From Streptomyces netropsis (GTDB lineage: Bacteria; Actinomycetota; Actinomycetes; Streptomycetales; Streptomycetaceae): a stretch of DNA of 64,000 nt. This document shows positions 8,203-15,986 of the stretch, one piece after another. Below the pieces are notes generated by a model. The model was given only the letters and a program-made list of their open reading frames with translations. It was not told where the DNA came from and searched no databases. Each line of letters opens with the position of its first letter. Within the stretch, counting starts at the first letter, position 1. A program made the position numbers and the translations under genes. The stretch lies in contig NZ_JACHJG010000016.1 in assembly GCF_014203545.1 (NCBI RefSeq), positions 28,718 to 92,717 of the forward strand, written 5' to 3'.

Positions 8203-9312
8203 TCAGAGCCGCTTCGCGCTGCGCAGCCCCACCGCGTAGTAGCCGCTGCCGTCGAGACGGGCGGTGCCGCCCTTGTCACCGAACGTCGGCCCGTTGGCCT
8301 CTTCCCGGCTGGAGATGAAGCGGGGCTTGCCGTCCGTGTCCAGGCCCATGTACATGCCGACGTGGTCGAGCCGCTCGCCCGTACGACGGTCGACCTTGAA
8401 GAACACCAGGTCGCCCGGCTGGAGCCGGTCGATGTTGTCGGGGCGCTTGTCACCCAGCTCGATCACCGGCACACCGGGGGAGAGCCGGGCCATGCCGTTG
8501 GCGGTGCGCGGCAGGCCGTCGCCCTTGACGTCCTTGCTCATCAGCGGGTAGCGCGCGCGGTACCCGAAGATCGTGCGGATGTAGCCCGAGCAGTCGATCG
8601 AGCGGAACCGCAGGGGCTCCGGGCGCTCCACCGTGCCGTCCCGGAAGGTGTAGGTGATGCCCAGGTAGTCGTTGAAGTCCGACTGCTCCAGACGCAGGTC
8701 CGCGCCTTCCGAGCCCTTCGGGTTCAGCGGGCCGAAATGCGCGTCGCCCGTGTACGGCACGCCCTGCGCGTCCTTCTTCTGCGGGGCGCCGTCCAGGTAC
8801 TCCATGGAGATGGCGAAGATGTCCGGCTCCTTGCTGCTCGCCATCTTGCCGTACCAGTCCTTGAACCAGGCGGCCTTCTCCGCACCCTCCTTCCACGGCT
8901 GCGGCAGGAGCCGGATCCAGCTGTCCGTGGTCACCTTCGCCGAGGTGAACTTGGGCTCGGCGAAGGTGCGGCTGGGGCCGGTGAGGACCGCGGTGCGGGC
9001 GTTGTCCGTGAAGGTGGCGAGGACCCCGCCGTCGCCACCGCGCACGACGGTGCGCGCCGGGTTGGCCAGCCGCTCGAAGCGCTGCTCGCCGGAGGCGGGC
9101 TTGGCACCGCCGGCCGCCGTGCTGGCCCCGGCTATGGACTCGACGGGCGGGGCGGTCTCGGGCTGCTTGTCGCGCAGCTCCACGGTCAGGTACGCGCTGG
9201 TGCCGAGCAGACCGAGCACGACCAGCGTGTGGACCACGTTCCGGGATCGCGGGCCCGCGGGCCGGCCCGTGGCGCTCGGGCCCTTCGTCTTTCGTTCCTT
9301 CTTCCGGGACAT
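8203..9312 (-). CDS. Membrane-anchored NlpC/P60-family hydrolase, last gene of capsule operon
   Basis: The 369-residue protein has a basic N-terminus, a single membrane segment at about residues 26-46 (VVHTLVVLGLLGTSAYLTV) and a large outside domain. The NlpC/P60 catalytic region is at the C-terminus, with nucleophile Cys241 in SIDCSGYIRTIFG and His317 in RLDHVGMYMG. The LQPGDLVFFKV strand lies between them. Such enzymes hydrolyse gamma-D-glutamyl or peptidoglycan peptide bonds. It follows pgsC by 76 nt on the same strand. In Bacillus the gamma-PGA depolymerase PgdS is also an NlpC/P60 protein, so I infer a role in release or trimming of a gamma-glutamyl polymer. A general cell-wall endopeptidase is the alternative. 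Confidence 0.85.
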   Translation of the reverse strand: MSRKKERKTKGPSATGRPAGPRSRNVVHTLVVLGLLGTSAYLTVELRDKQPETAPPVESIAGASTAAGGAKPASGEQRFERLANPARTVVRGGDGGVLATFTDNARTAVLTGPSRTFAEPKFTSAKVTTDSWIRLLPQPWKEGAEKAAWFKDWYGKMASSKEPDIFAISMEYLDGAPQKKDAQGVPYTGDAHFGPLNPKGSEGADLRLEQSDFNDYLGITYTFRDGTVERPEPLRFRSIDCSGYIRTIFGYRARYPLMSKDVKGDGLPRTANGMARLSPGVPVIELGDKRPDNIDRLQPGDLVFFKVDRRTGERLDHVGMYMGLDTDGKPRFISSREEANGPTFGDKGGTARLDGSGYYAVGLRSAKRL

Positions 9313-9388
9313 GGATACGCTCCGTGGGCTGCGTTTCGGGAGGGGCGGGAGAGTCGGGGGAGGCGCCGGCGGGGGCGCCTCGGGCCGG

Positions 9389-9871
9389 TCAGGCCGTGGG
9401 CATGAAGCCGAGCAGGATTCCGGCGGTCAGGACGACGTAGTTGGCGAGCGAGACGGTTCCCGTGGCCAGCAGCGTCGCGCCGCGCGGCTGCCGGACCAGC
9501 TGGTAGGCGATCAGACCGGGGACGATGAAGCCGAGGGTCTGGTTGGCGTACATCAGCGGGAACTGCTGCTGGAGGATGACGTACAGGGTCGCCTGGAGCA
9601 CCACGCCGGTCAGCACGACGGCCGCGAACAGCCGCTTGCCGTAGAGGATCACGTAGCGCTGGAGCAGCAGCGTGGACAGATAGGTCAGGACGGTGATGCC
9701 GACCACCATGGCCGCGCGCTGGAGGTCCTCGACCAGGGTGAGCGCCAGCCAGCCGGGGGTGATCATGCCGCCGGGGGAGAGGTTGGTGGTGAGGTAGCAG
9801 ACCAGCGAGAACAGCAGCCCGAGGGCGATGCCGATGGCGGCGATCTCCGGAGTGAGGACGGCGGGGATCAA
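9389..9871 (-). CDS. pgsC: Poly-gamma-glutamate synthase subunit PgsC/CapC-like
   Basis: This is a 160-residue membrane protein with 4-5 hydrophobic helices, the usual PgsC/CapC size. It starts LIPAVLTPEIAAIGIALGLL and has the family segment LSPGGMITPGWLAL near residue 32. PgsC associates with the ligase PgsB in the membrane to make poly-gamma-glutamate. The start is TTG 9871, with AGGAG 12 nt upstream. The TTG overlaps the pgsB stop (TTGA), which indicates translational coupling. A much longer upstream reading in the same frame is arginine-rich shadow of pgsB and was rejected. Confidence 0.88.
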   Translation of the reverse strand: MIPAVLTPEIAAIGIALGLLFSLVCYLTTNLSPGGMITPGWLALTLVEDLQRAAMVVGITVLTYLSTLLLQRYVILYGKRLFAAVVLTGVVLQATLYVILQQQFPLMYANQTLGFIVPGLIAYQLVRQPRGATLLATGTVSLANYVVLTAGILLGFMPTA

Positions 9872-11085
9872 CGGAATTCTCCTGTGGTCTGCGTCTGCGA
9901 AGGTTCGTCTGCGGGCAGCTCTGCCAGCCGCTCCAGGAGCAGCTCGCCCTGGCCGTGGATGTTGCCGATGGCGATCAGCGAGGCGCCCGGGCCCAGCCGG
10001 CCGAGGATCTCGGAGGTGAGCTCGCCGGGGTCGCGGCGGTCGCCGCCGAGGTCGACGACGCGGTCGCGCCACTCGGCGGGAATCGCGTCGGCGGCGCTCT
10101 TGGTGGGGTGGCCGATGAGGAAGACCGAGTCCGGGGCCAGCCGGGGGATGATCTCGCCCATCTGCCCGTTGCGCTCGACGCGGTCGGGGCGGCAGTTGAT
10201 CAGCACGTGCAGCGGCCGCTCGATGGCGCCGAGGCTGAGCAGCTGCTCGACGTTCATCAGCGTCGACTCGGGGTCGTTGGCCGCGAAGATGTTGGCGAAG
10301 CGGAACGGCATGCCCTCGGGGGTGAGGTAGCGCTCCACGGACAGCACACCGGGGTCCGGCGGCGCGTCGTACATCCCCTGGAGGGCGGTGGCGCGCTCGA
10401 CGCCGAGCAGCTCGGCGACGGCCAGCGCGATGGCGACGTTCTCCTTGAAGGTGAACCAGCTGAAGCCGCGCAGCTCCGCGTCGGTGACCGTCTCCGGGTC
10501 CACCGCGATCAGCCGGCAGTTCCGCTTGTCGGCCTCCTCCTGGAGGATGTGCAGCCGGTCGACCTCGGCCGTCACACAGATGCCGTTGTGCGGCATGGAG
10601 CGGCTGAGCGAGCGGGCCACGTCGTCCAGGGTCGGGCCCATCTCGGCGAGGTGGTCCTCACGGACGTTGCACAGCACGCCGATCGTGGAGCGGATCAGCT
10701 TGGTCTGGTTGACCTCCTGGAGCGCCGGCATGACGGCCATGCACTCGATCACCAGGGCGTGCGGGCGGTACGCGGCGGCGCGCCGCACGATGCCGATCTG
10801 CTCGACGACGTTGGCGATGCCGAACTTGCGGTAGACCGGCTCCTCGGTGGCGTCCGGGTGGATGAAGCGGGCGGCGGTGCCGGTGGTCTTGGCGACCGTG
10901 ACCAGATCGCCGCCGCGCAGCGCGCCCGCGCACAGCCGGGTGATGGAGCTCTTGCCGCGGATGCCGTTGATGAGCACCCGGGTGGGTATGAGGTCCAGGT
11001 TGGTGTAGTGGCGGCGCTGTTCGATCACCCCGGCGACCAGCACGATGGCGCAGCAGATCACGAGAACCGTGTAGAGGAAGAGCAC
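9868..11085 (-). CDS. pgsB: Poly-gamma-glutamate synthase ligase PgsB/CapB-like
   Basis: The 405-residue protein has an N-terminal membrane helix (LFLYTVLVICCAIVLVAGVI) and a Mur-ligase-like amide ligase domain. The ATP-binding loop is NGIRGKSSITR (residues 40-50). Further family segments are VIECMAVMPALQEVNQ, IRSTIGVLCNVREDHLAEMGPT, FTFKENVAIALAVAELLGV and LINCRPDRVERNGQM. PgsB activates the terminal gamma-carboxyl of the growing chain with ATP and adds glutamate. It starts 5 nt after the HAMP-protein gene stop and overlaps pgsC, so the three are one transcript. The polymer could be gamma-PGA or a related gamma-glutamyl chain; the sequence cannot distinguish them. Confidence 0.93.
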   Translation of the reverse strand: MLFLYTVLVICCAIVLVAGVIEQRRHYTNLDLIPTRVLINGIRGKSSITRLCAGALRGGDLVTVAKTTGTAARFIHPDATEEPVYRKFGIANVVEQIGIVRRAAAYRPHALVIECMAVMPALQEVNQTKLIRSTIGVLCNVREDHLAEMGPTLDDVARSLSRSMPHNGICVTAEVDRLHILQEEADKRNCRLIAVDPETVTDAELRGFSWFTFKENVAIALAVAELLGVERATALQGMYDAPPDPGVLSVERYLTPEGMPFRFANIFAANDPESTLMNVEQLLSLGAIERPLHVLINCRPDRVERNGQMGEIIPRLAPDSVFLIGHPTKSAADAIPAEWRDRVVDLGGDRRDPGELTSEILGRLGPGASLIAIGNIHGQGELLLERLAELPADEPSQTQTTGEFR

Positions 11086-11090
11086 GGCGG

Positions 11091-13313
11091 TCAGTTCCTT
11101 CCGGCCGGCTTGGCCGCCGACCCGGTGGCGGGGCGCAGCTGCTGGCGGATGAGTTCCAGGTTCCGTACGACCGCGCCGACCTCGTCGTGGTGCTGGGGGA
11201 ACAGGACGGTCTTCCGGTCACCGCCGGCCAGCGCCTCGGCCTGGTCGGCGAGGCTCCGCAGGGGGCGGATGACGATGATGAACAGCCAGCCCAGGCAGGC
11301 CACGGCCGCGGTCACACCGAGCAGTCCGGCGAGCATGGTGTGCCGCTCGGCCGTGTACTCGGGCAGCTCCAGCCAGGCGGCGGGCTGGGCGCTGACGACC
11401 TGCCAGTCCAGTCCCTTGACCGCGCCGTTGTCGCCGAGGGGCGCGGCGGCGGCGAGGGAGGAGTTCCGCGAGCGGTGCAGGATGGCGGTGCCGTCGGCGT
11501 CACGGCGGGCCGAGACGGCCAGGTCGTTGAGGTGACCGCCGGGCAGCTTGGCGAAGGCGCGGTAGCCGTGCGCCTTGTCGGCCGCGATGATCCGGTGCTT
11601 CCTGTCGATCAGCCAGACCTGGCCGAGGCCGGGCCGGGTGACCAGGGAGATCAGGAACTGGGTGTCGTACTCGCCGACCACCGTGCGGCCCTTGCCGCCG
11701 GGCACCGCCGCGTAGGCCGCGACGGCCGGCTCCTTGCCGGAGGTGTTGAGCTGGACGACGGAGTCCGGGTGCGGCTTCTTCCCGCCCGGGTGACGGGGGG
11801 AGTCACCGGCCCGGGAGAGGACCTTGCCGTCGCCGTCGAGGACGTAGACCGAGCGGTAGCGGCCGTGCTCGCGCAGGGTCGTCTCCAGGACGGCCTTGTC
11901 CGCACCGTCCTTGCCGCCGCCCGCGCCGACGATCTGCGCGACCGAGGCCACGTCGGCCCAGCCCTCGTTGAGCGCCTTGCGGACCCGGTCGGCGGCGGTG
12001 TCGGTGCGGCGGCGCTGGTCCTCGACGAGCTGCTGGGGCACGGTCACGGTGCTGCCGGCCCGGTTGAGCAGGAACAGCAGCGGCGCGGACCAGGCGAGCA
12101 GGACCGCGGCGCACACGATGACGGTGCCGCGGGTGCCGAAGCCGCCGCGGGCCCGGCCGGTGCGGGTGGGGCGGCCGCCGAGGCGCTGCTTGCGCAGGCT
12201 CTCCAGGGCGGCGCCGATCCGGGCCGGTTCCCGGCCCCGGAACTGGCGCACCGGACGGTCCAGCTCGCCGCGGCTGAGCCGGCGGCTCTCCAGGTACAGC
12301 TGGAGCAGCGGTCGTTGGACGGTCCGCAGCAGCACCCAGCCCACGACGAGGGCCAGGGCGAGCAGGATGCCCGCGGCCGCGAGCCCGAAGGCCTGGGTGC
12401 GCACCGCCGACATGTCCTCGGTCACCTCGACCGAGGTGATGACCGACAGGCCGAGGGCGCCCGCGGCGCTGGTCTCGCCGGGTGCGCGGCCGGCCGCCGC
12501 GTAGCCCACGGCCGTACGCTCCTCGCCGCGCTTGCCGCCGCCCATCAGGTGGCCGCTGGCGCCGGGGTGGCCACCGGGCTCGGGGGTCTTGGCCGAGTCG
12601 CCGGCAGCCGTCTTACGGGCCTTCTCGGCCCACGACTTGCGGGACACCGACGGGCCGTCGCTGGCCAGGACCGTACCGGCGGAGTCGACGACGAGAAGGG
12701 TGCGGTCCTCGCCGGAGGAGATGCCGGGGACGTTCAGGGTGCCGGAGGCGACGAGCAGCCGCGGCCGGTCGCCGCCGCGCAGGGCCGCCACGACGAGCAT
12801 CCGGGTCTCGCCGGACCGCAGCTTCACCAGCCGCGGCCCCACGCCGAACGCCTTGCCGTCCTTGTCATCGCCCTTGGCGTCCGGGGCGCCCTTGAGGACG
12901 GTGGCGAGCGGGATGTTCTCACCGCGCGCGGCCAGCAGGGTCCCGCCCACGGGGTCGATGACCGCGGTGCCGCGCCACTTGTTGTAGACCTTGCCGAGCT
13001 TGTCCAGGACGGTGTCGGCCGGTACCGGCTCGGGGCCGGTGAACAGGGCGGCGGCGCGCTGGAGGTCGGTCGCGCTCTCGTCGAGCGAGGCGCGCAGCGA
13101 GAGGGCGCCGTCCTCGGCCACGTGCTGCTGGGAGGTCAGGACCGCCGCGTCGAGGCTCGCCCGGTCACGGTCGCCGAGAACCAGGGCCGTCGCCCCCGCC
13201 ACCGCAAGCAACAGGGCCAGCAGGGCGGCTATCGGCGGGCGGGCGCCGCCCAGCAGCGGCATGTCCGCGCGCCGGCGGGCCTTGCGTCGACGTGAGCCGC
13301 GCGAAGCGGACAA
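11091..13313 (-). CDS. Duplicated sensor/HAMP membrane protein, first gene of pgs operon
   Basis: The protein has about 740 residues and a repeated architecture: TM helix (approx. 27-47), outside sensor-like region, TM (308-330), cytoplasmic HAMP-like segment (331-375), then TM (398-418), a second outside region, TM (660-682) and a second HAMP-like segment (683-730). The two outside regions contain PDC/dCache-like strands (GTAVIDPVGGTLLAARG, TLLVVDSAGTVLASDG, YVLDGDGKVLSRAG, VWLIDRKHRIIAADK). No kinase, cyclase, methyl-accepting or GGDEF domain follows, which is odd for a HAMP protein. I chose TTG 13313 (AGAGGA 8 nt upstream) over GTG 13343. Its position directly before pgsB suggests a structural or regulatory part of the capsule machine; this is inference. 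Confidence 0.8.
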   Translation of the reverse strand: MSASRGSRRRKARRRADMPLLGGARPPIAALLALLLAVAGATALVLGDRDRASLDAAVLTSQQHVAEDGALSLRASLDESATDLQRAAALFTGPEPVPADTVLDKLGKVYNKWRGTAVIDPVGGTLLAARGENIPLATVLKGAPDAKGDDKDGKAFGVGPRLVKLRSGETRMLVVAALRGGDRPRLLVASGTLNVPGISSGEDRTLLVVDSAGTVLASDGPSVSRKSWAEKARKTAAGDSAKTPEPGGHPGASGHLMGGGKRGEERTAVGYAAAGRAPGETSAAGALGLSVITSVEVTEDMSAVRTQAFGLAAAGILLALALVVGWVLLRTVQRPLLQLYLESRRLSRGELDRPVRQFRGREPARIGAALESLRKQRLGGRPTRTGRARGGFGTRGTVIVCAAVLLAWSAPLLFLLNRAGSTVTVPQQLVEDQRRRTDTAADRVRKALNEGWADVASVAQIVGAGGGKDGADKAVLETTLREHGRYRSVYVLDGDGKVLSRAGDSPRHPGGKKPHPDSVVQLNTSGKEPAVAAYAAVPGGKGRTVVGEYDTQFLISLVTRPGLGQVWLIDRKHRIIAADKAHGYRAFAKLPGGHLNDLAVSARRDADGTAILHRSRNSSLAAAAPLGDNGAVKGLDWQVVSAQPAAWLELPEYTAERHTMLAGLLGVTAAVACLGWLFIIVIRPLRSLADQAEALAGGDRKTVLFPQHHDEVGAVVRNLELIRQQLRPATGSAAKPAGRN

Positions 13314-13393
13314 CGGTATTCCTCTCGTCACGGCACGGGACACGCCGGGACCACGAGATACCTGTCACTGTCCGTCGCACTGCGTATATGTAC

Positions 13394-13437
13394 GGTAAAG
13401 CGTTCGGATTCTAAGCGGCATTCGAACGCTTTACCAA
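13394..13437 (-). promoter_or_regulatory. Candidate promoter with 13-bp palindrome (operator) for the pgs operon
   Basis: Perfect arms GGTAAAGCGTTCG (13394-13406) and CGAACGCTTTACC (13423-13435) are separated by 16 nt. The site lies in the 218-nt gap upstream of the HAMP-pgsB-pgsC operon. On the minus strand a -35-like TTGGTA (13437-13432) and a -10-like TAGAAT (13413-13408) are 18 nt apart, so the palindrome arms cover the -35 and the initiation side. This is a typical repressor-operator layout. The stretch is unusually AT-rich for this genome. It could alternatively be a terminator of capA, but it has no GC-rich stem like the other terminators here. Confidence 0.5.
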
Positions 13438-13511
13438 AACCGTTAGTGTTGACGCAATGGTCGAGCGCGTCAATGGGATCTTGCTCACTCCGCGCCGCAC
13501 ACCGGCTCTGG

Positions 13512-13551
13512 TCAGGGACTTTCCGTGACCGTCAGGGCTTTTCCGTGACCG
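13512..13551. repeat. 20-bp tandem duplication across the capA stop codon
   Basis: Two adjacent 20-nt units, TCAGGGACTTTCCGTGACCG (13512-13531) and TCAGGGCTTTTCCGTGACCG (13532-13551), differ at two positions. On the minus strand each encodes a VTE-like tail followed by TGA. The capA stop is in the upstream unit (13532-13534). Confidence 0.8.
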
Positions 13552-14686
13552 CGAGGGGCTCCAGCCCGTCCTTCTCGCCGCCCCGGTTCAGCACGATCCC
13601 GCGCGTCCGCTCGTACGCCGTCCGGTAGCGCGCCTTCTGGTCGTCCGAGAGACCCTTGCCGCCGCCCTTCAGCGCGGCCGCCACGTCCACCACCCGGATC
13701 TTCGGCTCCAGTTCCACCAGCGTGGGAACGTACCGGGCGTCCGTCACCGACCACTTGCCGTTGTTCCGGGTGAAGGTGAAGCGGCCCATCACGCCCTCCT
13801 CGGTGATGCCGAGCGGCTTGGCGTGCCGGGCCACCTGATTGCCCAGGCCGTACGCGACCCAGGTGCCGCGCACCTTCTCGAAGGGCTGCACGACGTGCGC
13901 GTGGTGCCCGACGACCAGGTCGATGCCCGTCTTCCGGGCTATCAGCTCGGCCGTGCGCAGCTGGCTCTTGCTCGCCTCGTTGTGCCCCTCGCGACCCCAG
14001 TGGATGCTGGCGAAGACGACCTCCGCGCCCGCGGCACGGGCGGCCTTCTCGTCCTTGGCCATCCGCTTCACGTCCACCGTGTTGACCAGCCACGGCTTGT
14101 CCTTCGGCACGGTCGTGTCGTTGAAGCCGTAGGCGTAGGACAGCTGGGCGACCTTCACCCCCTTGACGTCCATGATGTTGGGGGTGGCCGCCTCCTTGGC
14201 GTTGCGCGCCGAGCCGGTGTGCTTGATCCCCGCCTTGTCCAGCGTGTCCAGGGTCCGCTTCACGGCCTCCGGGCCGTGGTCGAGCGTGTGGTTGGACGCC
14301 GTCGAGCAGGTGTCGTAGCCGAGGTCCTTGAGGGTGCCCGCGATCTGCGGCGGCACGCTGAACTTCCGGTAGCCGAGGAACGGCCCCTTGGGCTCCGCCA
14401 TGACGGTCTCCATGTGGCAGACCGCGAGGTCCGCCTGGCTCACCACCGGCTTGATCCCGGCCATGACGGCGCTGAAGTCGGGCCCTTGGCCGCCCTTGTC
14501 CTTCGCGTCCTTGTTCGCCTGGTCGGTGATCTCGGGGTGGATGAGAACGTCACCGCCCGCGGCCAGCGTGAAGGAAGCGTCACCGGCCGGTGCGGCGTCC
14601 TCGCGGGTATAGAGGTAGCCTGCGGTCGAGGCTCCGGCGACGGCCGTGGCGGCCAGGGCGAGGACGATACGGCGAGAGCGCTTCAC
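13532..14686 (-). CDS. capA: CapA/PgsA-family poly-gamma-glutamate biosynthesis protein
   Basis: The 384-residue protein has an N-terminal membrane or signal segment (RIVLALAATAVAGASTAGYL, residues 6-25) followed by a CapA domain (PF09587, metallophosphatase-like fold). Visible motifs are GGDVLIHP (about 44-51), CHMETVMA, GYDTCSTASNHTLDHG, SIHWGREGH and VVGHHAHVVQPFE. CapA/PgsA works with PgsB and PgsC in synthesis, anchoring or export of gamma-glutamyl polymer outside the membrane. The GTG at 14686 begins a normal signal-anchor (VKRSRR). Only 18 nt separate it from the divergent lipoprotein gene. It is transcribed towards the pgs operon but is separated from it by 218 nt containing a candidate promoter. 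Confidence 0.9.
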   Translation of the reverse strand: MKRSRRIVLALAATAVAGASTAGYLYTREDAAPAGDASFTLAAGGDVLIHPEITDQANKDAKDKGGQGPDFSAVMAGIKPVVSQADLAVCHMETVMAEPKGPFLGYRKFSVPPQIAGTLKDLGYDTCSTASNHTLDHGPEAVKRTLDTLDKAGIKHTGSARNAKEAATPNIMDVKGVKVAQLSYAYGFNDTTVPKDKPWLVNTVDVKRMAKDEKAARAAGAEVVFASIHWGREGHNEASKSQLRTAELIARKTGIDLVVGHHAHVVQPFEKVRGTWVAYGLGNQVARHAKPLGITEEGVMGRFTFTRNNGKWSVTDARYVPTLVELEPKIRVVDVAAALKGGGKGLSDDQKARYRTAYERTRGIVLNRGGEKDGLEPLAVTEKP

Positions 14687-14704
14687 CGGGGTATTTTTAC
14701 CAAC

Positions 14705-15706
14705 ATGAGGCTCAAGCCGGAAATCGCCCGCACCATGACGGCATCCGCGCTGCTCGGCGCGGTGGCGTCGGCGGCGCTGTTCGGGCTGACCGGCTGCTCG
14801 AGCGCACCGAAGACCGCACGCCCGCACCAGGGCGGCCGGCCCGTCGAATCCGCCGAACCGGGCGGCTCCGTCGACCTCGGCCAGTGGATCACCGGCTTCA
14901 CCGACCGCATCACGCAGAGCGGCGGCTACCGCATCCCCGGCGCGAGCGACCGCCGCGCGATAGCCGACGGCGTCCGGCTCGTCCTCGACGGGAAACAGCC
15001 GGAGGCCGAACGCTCCCTGGCCACCGTCGGCTACACCCTGCGCACCCTCGTCGACCGCGACGGCGGCATGGAGGTCGCGGAGATCGCCGACGCCACCAAG
15101 GACGGCGAGGCCCGGCGCGGCTGGGGGCGGATCTATGTGGACCTGCGCGGCCCGGCCCGCTGGTCGGTGCAGGTCCCGCACCCGACCGCCGACCAGCGCA
15201 CCGAACAGCTCGGCATCGGCCTCCTGCGCAGCTCCCCCGGCGGCGTGCTCGTCCTCGCGGGCGCGCACCGCAACGCCGCCGCGGACGGCGAGGAGGGGGA
15301 CGCGGCCGACGTCGCCCACCGCTCGGACTCGGTCTTCGCCGCCGTCTCCGACACCCTCGCCGACCGCCGTCTCCCCGCCGTCCAGGTGCACGGCTTCGCC
15401 GACAGCAGCTCCCCGGGCCACGACGTCGTCGTCTCGCCCGGCAAGGGTGACGCGGGGCTGCCCGCGGCCCGCCGGCTGTCCAACGCGCTGCGCAAGCTGC
15501 ACCTGCGGTCGTGTGAGGTGTGGCAGCGCGACTGCGGCAGGCTGGAAGGCCGCACCAACGTGGAGGGCGACCACGCCGACGCGGTCGACGTCCCCTTCGT
15601 GCACGTCGAGCACAGCCGCCGGGTACGCGACGACGACCGGCTCCTCGCCCAGGCCGTCCGGGCCCTGACCGAGGTCACCAAGCGCTGGAGCACCGGCCGC
15701 CGGTAA
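14705..15706 (+). CDS. Lipoprotein of unknown function, divergent from capA
   Basis: The 333-residue protein has a lipoprotein signal peptide ending LFGLTGC, with Cys31 as the lipid attachment site. The mature part has several conserved-looking His motifs (VQVPHPTADQRTEQ, VLAGAHRNAA, VAHRSDS, VQVHGFADSS, VDVPFVHVEHSRR). These could be metal or catalytic ligands of a hydrolase, but I recognise no family. No ribosome-binding site is visible upstream of ATG 14705. With an 18-nt divergent gap its promoter must lie inside capA, so a leaderless transcript is possible. Its pairing with capA suggests a surface role linked to the polymer. This is inference only. Confidence 0.7.
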   Translation: MRLKPEIARTMTASALLGAVASAALFGLTGCSSAPKTARPHQGGRPVESAEPGGSVDLGQWITGFTDRITQSGGYRIPGASDRRAIADGVRLVLDGKQPEAERSLATVGYTLRTLVDRDGGMEVAEIADATKDGEARRGWGRIYVDLRGPARWSVQVPHPTADQRTEQLGIGLLRSSPGGVLVLAGAHRNAAADGEEGDAADVAHRSDSVFAAVSDTLADRRLPAVQVHGFADSSSPGHDVVVSPGKGDAGLPAARRLSNALRKLHLRSCEVWQRDCGRLEGRTNVEGDHADAVDVPFVHVEHSRRVRDDDRLLAQAVRALTEVTKRWSTGRR

Positions 15707-15892
15707 CGGCCAGGGCGTTACCGGCGGATCTTCGTGGTCGGCGAGCGGCGTCCGGTGCGGGCGATCGCACGGCGAAGGCCCCCCTCGTACCCGGGCGCAC
15801 GCGGGCGACTGTCGACAGCGCGGCGAGCTCCCCCGGCCACCGCCGGGAGGTGTCCGGCGCCCGAGAGCCCGAGAAAATCCGCCGGACAGGAA

Positions 15893-15930
15893 CGAGCGCC
15901 GGACGGGCCAACCAGCCCGTCCGGCGCTCG
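15893..15930. terminator. Palindromic intergenic element, copy 2 (bidirectional terminator)
   Basis: Perfect 16-nt arms CGAGCGCCGGACGGGC (15893-15908) and GCCCGTCCGGCGCTCG (15915-15930) enclose the loop CAACCA. It lies in the 280-nt gap between the lipoprotein gene and the convergent fadB. The core CGCCGGACGGGC is shared with copy 1. I see nothing else recognisable in the rest of this gap. Confidence 0.8.
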
Positions 15931-15986
15931 AGAACTTCCCTCGGCGGATCAGGGGCCCCCAAGCCCCTTCACCGCCGCGTCACGCG

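Noticed and set aside
9872..10072. 67-codon N-terminal extension of pgsC
   Set aside because: It is Arg/Pro-rich and overlaps pgsB. TTG 9871 with AGGAG gives the known PgsC length and the usual IPAVLTPE start.
14687..15613. Upstream extension of the capA frame over the lipoprotein gene
   Set aside because: The lipoprotein on the other strand has a clear signal peptide and correct codon bias, and CapA starts with its own signal-anchor at 14686.
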